From Candidatus Aenigmatarchaeota archaeon (lineage in GTDB: Archaea > Aenigmatarchaeota > Aenigmatarchaeia > CG10238-14): DNA of 6,367 nucleotides. Under the pieces are notes generated by a model. It did not search any database, was not told the origin of the DNA, and saw only the letters and a program-made list of their open reading frames with translations. Shown piece by piece: positions 4,721-6,367 of this stretch. The translations under genes were made by a program, and so were the position numbers. Position 1 is the first letter of the stretch. The number at the start of each line of letters is the position of its first letter. The stretch spans positions 1-6,367 of the forward strand of contig JAPLUX010000153.1 in NCBI GenBank assembly GCA_026397455.1. The letters are read 5' to 3'.

Positions 4721-5509
4721 ATGAAATTTAAATTATTTTTCGACCCAAAATCAGGAAGGCCGATGCGTGTAGCCTGTTTCATGTCTGGTTCTGGTACTAA
4801 TGTTAGAAAAATCACCGAACATCAAATAAATTTAAAGAAATCACCTTATGAAGTAATTTTAATCTTCACTGACAACTCTGAGAGCAATGCCAAAAATATA
4901 GCCAAAGAGTATGGAATACCACTAGAAGTTAATGATATCAAAGAATTCTACCATGGTAAGGACATAAAAGACAAGTCTGTTCGTGAGCAATTCGATAAGA
5001 AGACTGTAGAATTGATTAAAAAATATGACATAGATTTAATCGCTTTATGCGGATATGCTTGGGTTGTAACAAAACCGTTGTTATCTAAGTATACTATTGT
5101 TAACGTTCATCCTGCCGATTTAACTGTTACTGAGAAAGGGAAGAGAAAGTATGTTGGTTTACATCATGTTCCATCGATGAAAGCCATACTAGCTGGGGAA
5201 AAGTCTTTGTATTCTACCACACATCTAGTCACAGAAGATTTAGACATGGGGGAAATCTTGGTTATCTCCAAACCTTTGAAAGTTGAACTACCAAAAGGGG
5301 TGACTCTAGAAGAATTGAGAAAACCAGAGAATAAAGAGTTACTGATAAAAATAGCTGAAGAACATCAGAACAAACTGAAAGAAGTTGGGGACTGGAAAAT
5401 ATTTCCTTTGACTTTACAATGGATTGCAGAAGGTAGGTTTGGGATAGATGAAAAAAGAAACATATACTTAGATGAAAAGTTATTTAAAAACGGGTATAGG
5501 CTTTCATAA
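4721..5509 (+). CDS. purN: PurN-like phosphoribosylglycinamide (GAR) formyltransferase
   Basis: A 262-residue cytoplasmic formyltransferase that would move the formyl group of 10-formyl-THF to GAR in step three of de novo purine synthesis. The phosphate-binding loop FMSGSGTN is at residues 20-27. IALCGYAWVV precedes the catalytic motif VNVHP with Asn128 and His130. TTHLVTEDLDMGEIL carries Asp175, in the place of E. coli Asp144. His to Asp spacing is 45 residues against 36 in E. coli, because of an insertion TVTEKGKRKYVGLHH. With a 14-residue N-terminal extension and a longer C-terminus it exceeds the usual 190-215 residues. A second in-frame ATG at 4763 starts MRVACFMSGSG, exactly where most PurN begin, and has its own Shine-Dalgarno. 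ATG 4721 is kept because a promoter fits it and the frame codes plausibly. The next gene is purH, which supports the purine role. Another formyltransferase acceptor is possible but less likely. Confidence 0.88.
   Translation: MKFKLFFDPKSGRPMRVACFMSGSGTNVRKITEHQINLKKSPYEVILIFTDNSESNAKNIAKEYGIPLEVNDIKEFYHGKDIKDKSVREQFDKKTVELIKKYDIDLIALCGYAWVVTKPLLSKYTIVNVHPADLTVTEKGKRKYVGLHHVPSMKAILAGEKSLYSTTHLVTEDLDMGEILVISKPLKVELPKGVTLEELRKPENKELLIKIAEEHQNKLKEVGDWKIFPLTLQWIAEGRFGIDEKRNIYLDEKLFKNGYRLS
4753..4759 (+). promoter_or_regulatory. Possible internal ribosome binding site for a shorter PurN
   Basis: AGGAAGG lies 3 nt before the in-frame ATG at 4763 (Met15 of the long form), where canonical PurN proteins start. 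Because it is inside the long reading frame it may be chance (it encodes part of Ser-Gly-Arg), but it leaves the true start of purN open. Confidence 0.3.
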
Positions 5510-5511
5510 GG

Positions 5512-5523
5512 AAAAGTTTAAGA
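5512..5523 (+). promoter_or_regulatory. BRE/TATA-like promoter of purH
   Basis: AAAAG followed by TTTAAGA starts 2 nt after the purN stop and is centred about 33 nt before the ATG at 5553. It has the same AAAAG-plus-TATA form as the pdaD and yggS promoters. It suggests purH can be transcribed on its own as well as by read-through from purN. Confidence 0.4.
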
Positions 5524-5552
5524 TTATTATTCTCGAATTATAATAGGTCTTT

Positions 5553-6367
5553 ATGAGCAAAATAAAGCGTACTCTAGTATCTGTCTATGATAAGACAGGG
5601 ATCGTCGATTTCTGTAGAAGTCTTGACAAACTTGGTATAGAAATCATAGCGACTGGTGGGACGACAAGATTATTGAAAGAAAACAAGATACCCGTTAAGA
5701 ATGTGTCTGATGTTACAAACTTTCCAGAAATTTTGAACGGTAGAGTGAAGACATTGCATCCTAAAATTCTCGGTGGAATACTGGCTTTACGTGAGAAAGG
5801 AGAACATGTGAGTGAATTAAAAAAACATGATATCACGCCAATAGACATGGTCGTTTCTAACCTGTATCCTTTCGAAAAAGTCACGAGCAAAGAGGATGTC
5901 CACTTGAAAGATGCGTTAGAGAACATCGACATAGGCGGACCGAACATGATTAGAGCAGCAGCAAAGAATTTTGAGAGTGTCGTTGTCATAGTCGACCCGA
6001 AAGATTATGAGCCTGTCCTAAAAGAATTGAAAGAAAACGGTGATGTATCCAAAAAAACCAGATCAATGTTGGCAATAGAAGCATTCAGACACACAGCAAA
6101 ATATGACTGGATTATACACAAATTCCTAGAAAAGAATGTAAGTGTACCTTCAGAATTTCCTGAGCTATTAAACTTGACTTACAAAAAATTACAAGATTTA
6201 AGATATGGTGAAAACCCACATCAAAAAGGTGCATTCTACAGAGAATTCGAGATAAAAGAACCATGCATCACGAACGCTGAACAACTCAACGGTAAAAAAT
6301 TATCGTGGACTAATGTTCTCGATTTGAATTCTGCTCTAGAAATGGTTAAAGAATTTGATGAACCAAC
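5553..6367 (+). CDS. purH: PurH bifunctional AICAR formyltransferase / IMP cyclohydrolase, partial (3' end beyond right edge)
   Basis: The frame is open from ATG 5553 to the right edge, giving 271 residues of a protein usually about 500-530 long. PurH carries out the last two steps to IMP: formylation of AICAR with 10-formyl-THF, then ring closure. The N-terminal cyclohydrolase (MGS-like) domain, residues about 1-190, shows VSVYDKTGI, ATGGTTRLL, GRVKTLHPKILGGIL, VVSNLYPFEK and IDIGGPNMIRAAAKNF. The formyltransferase domain begins with LRYGENPHQKGAFY near residues 215-228, followed by LNGKKLSWTNVLDLNSAL. The start fits the family (MSKIKRTLVSVYDKTG). Only a weak AGGT lies upstream of the ATG. 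The gap to purN is 43 nt and includes a promoter-like element. The presence of PurH, rather than PurP/PurO, shows folate-dependent purine synthesis. Identity is certain; completeness cannot be judged. Confidence 0.96.
   Translation, partial: MSKIKRTLVSVYDKTGIVDFCRSLDKLGIEIIATGGTTRLLKENKIPVKNVSDVTNFPEILNGRVKTLHPKILGGILALREKGEHVSELKKHDITPIDMVVSNLYPFEKVTSKEDVHLKDALENIDIGGPNMIRAAAKNFESVVVIVDPKDYEPVLKELKENGDVSKKTRSMLAIEAFRHTAKYDWIIHKFLEKNVSVPSEFPELLNLTYKKLQDLRYGENPHQKGAFYREFEIKEPCITNAEQLNGKKLSWTNVLDLNSALEMVKEFDEP

Noticed and set aside
5585..5989. Minus-strand open frame of 134 codons opposite purH
   Set aside because: Antisense to clearly conserved PurH motifs; length is explained by the codon bias of purH.

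Overview
The window looks like a chromosomal segment of a low-GC archaeon. Four things point that way. There is a pyruvoyl-dependent arginine decarboxylase of the archaeal type. A PhoU-like DUF47 gene sits directly before a PiT permease, a common archaeal pair. Several starts have an AT-rich TATA-like element about 25-35 nt upstream and no ribosome binding site, as expected for leaderless or near-leaderless archaeal transcripts. Internal or downstream genes instead carry Shine-Dalgarno sequences that match the archaeal/bacterial 16S 3' end. The folate-dependent purine enzymes PurN and PurH, with FolD, argue against a typical methanogen, which would normally use PurT/PurP/PurO-type solutions. 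A DPANN-type, Thermoplasmata-like or other uncultured lineage is possible, but the lineage cannot be fixed from this sequence. All genes read with the standard code.

Layout. (1) 1-315, minus: 5' part of a membrane-anchored PIG-L/LmbE-type deacetylase that runs off the left edge. (2) 316-383: a 68-bp divergent promoter region. (3) 384-2007, plus: a two-gene operon of a DUF47/PhoU-like protein and a divergent PiT-family permease. (4) 2069-2668, plus: pyruvoyl-dependent arginine decarboxylase (pdaD). (5) 2694-4203, plus: a YggS-type PLP homeostasis protein and folD, 4 nt apart. (6) 4206-4652, minus: a small protein resembling a degenerate CBS-domain pair. It converges on folD with a 2-nt gap and diverges from purN. 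(7) 4721-5509, plus: a PurN-like GAR formyltransferase. (8) 5553-6367, plus: the 5' two-thirds or less of purH, running off the right edge. No stretch longer than about 70 bases lacks a gene, and I see no RNA genes, mobile elements, CRISPR arrays or long repeats.

How the genes fit together. FolD makes 10-formyl-tetrahydrofolate. PurN uses it for the first formylation of de novo purine synthesis and PurH for the second, so the right half is a one-carbon/purine module with a possible nucleotide-sensing CBS-like protein between folD and purN. DUF47 plus PiT is an anion (normally phosphate) uptake unit, although this permease lacks some signature residues. PdaD starts polyamine synthesis from arginine. 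YggS manages pyridoxal phosphate. The window is mostly housekeeping. The points most worth a second look are the altered PiT signature motifs, the Cys-rich segment of the PIG-L protein, the CBS-like gene divergent from purN, and several start-codon questions.
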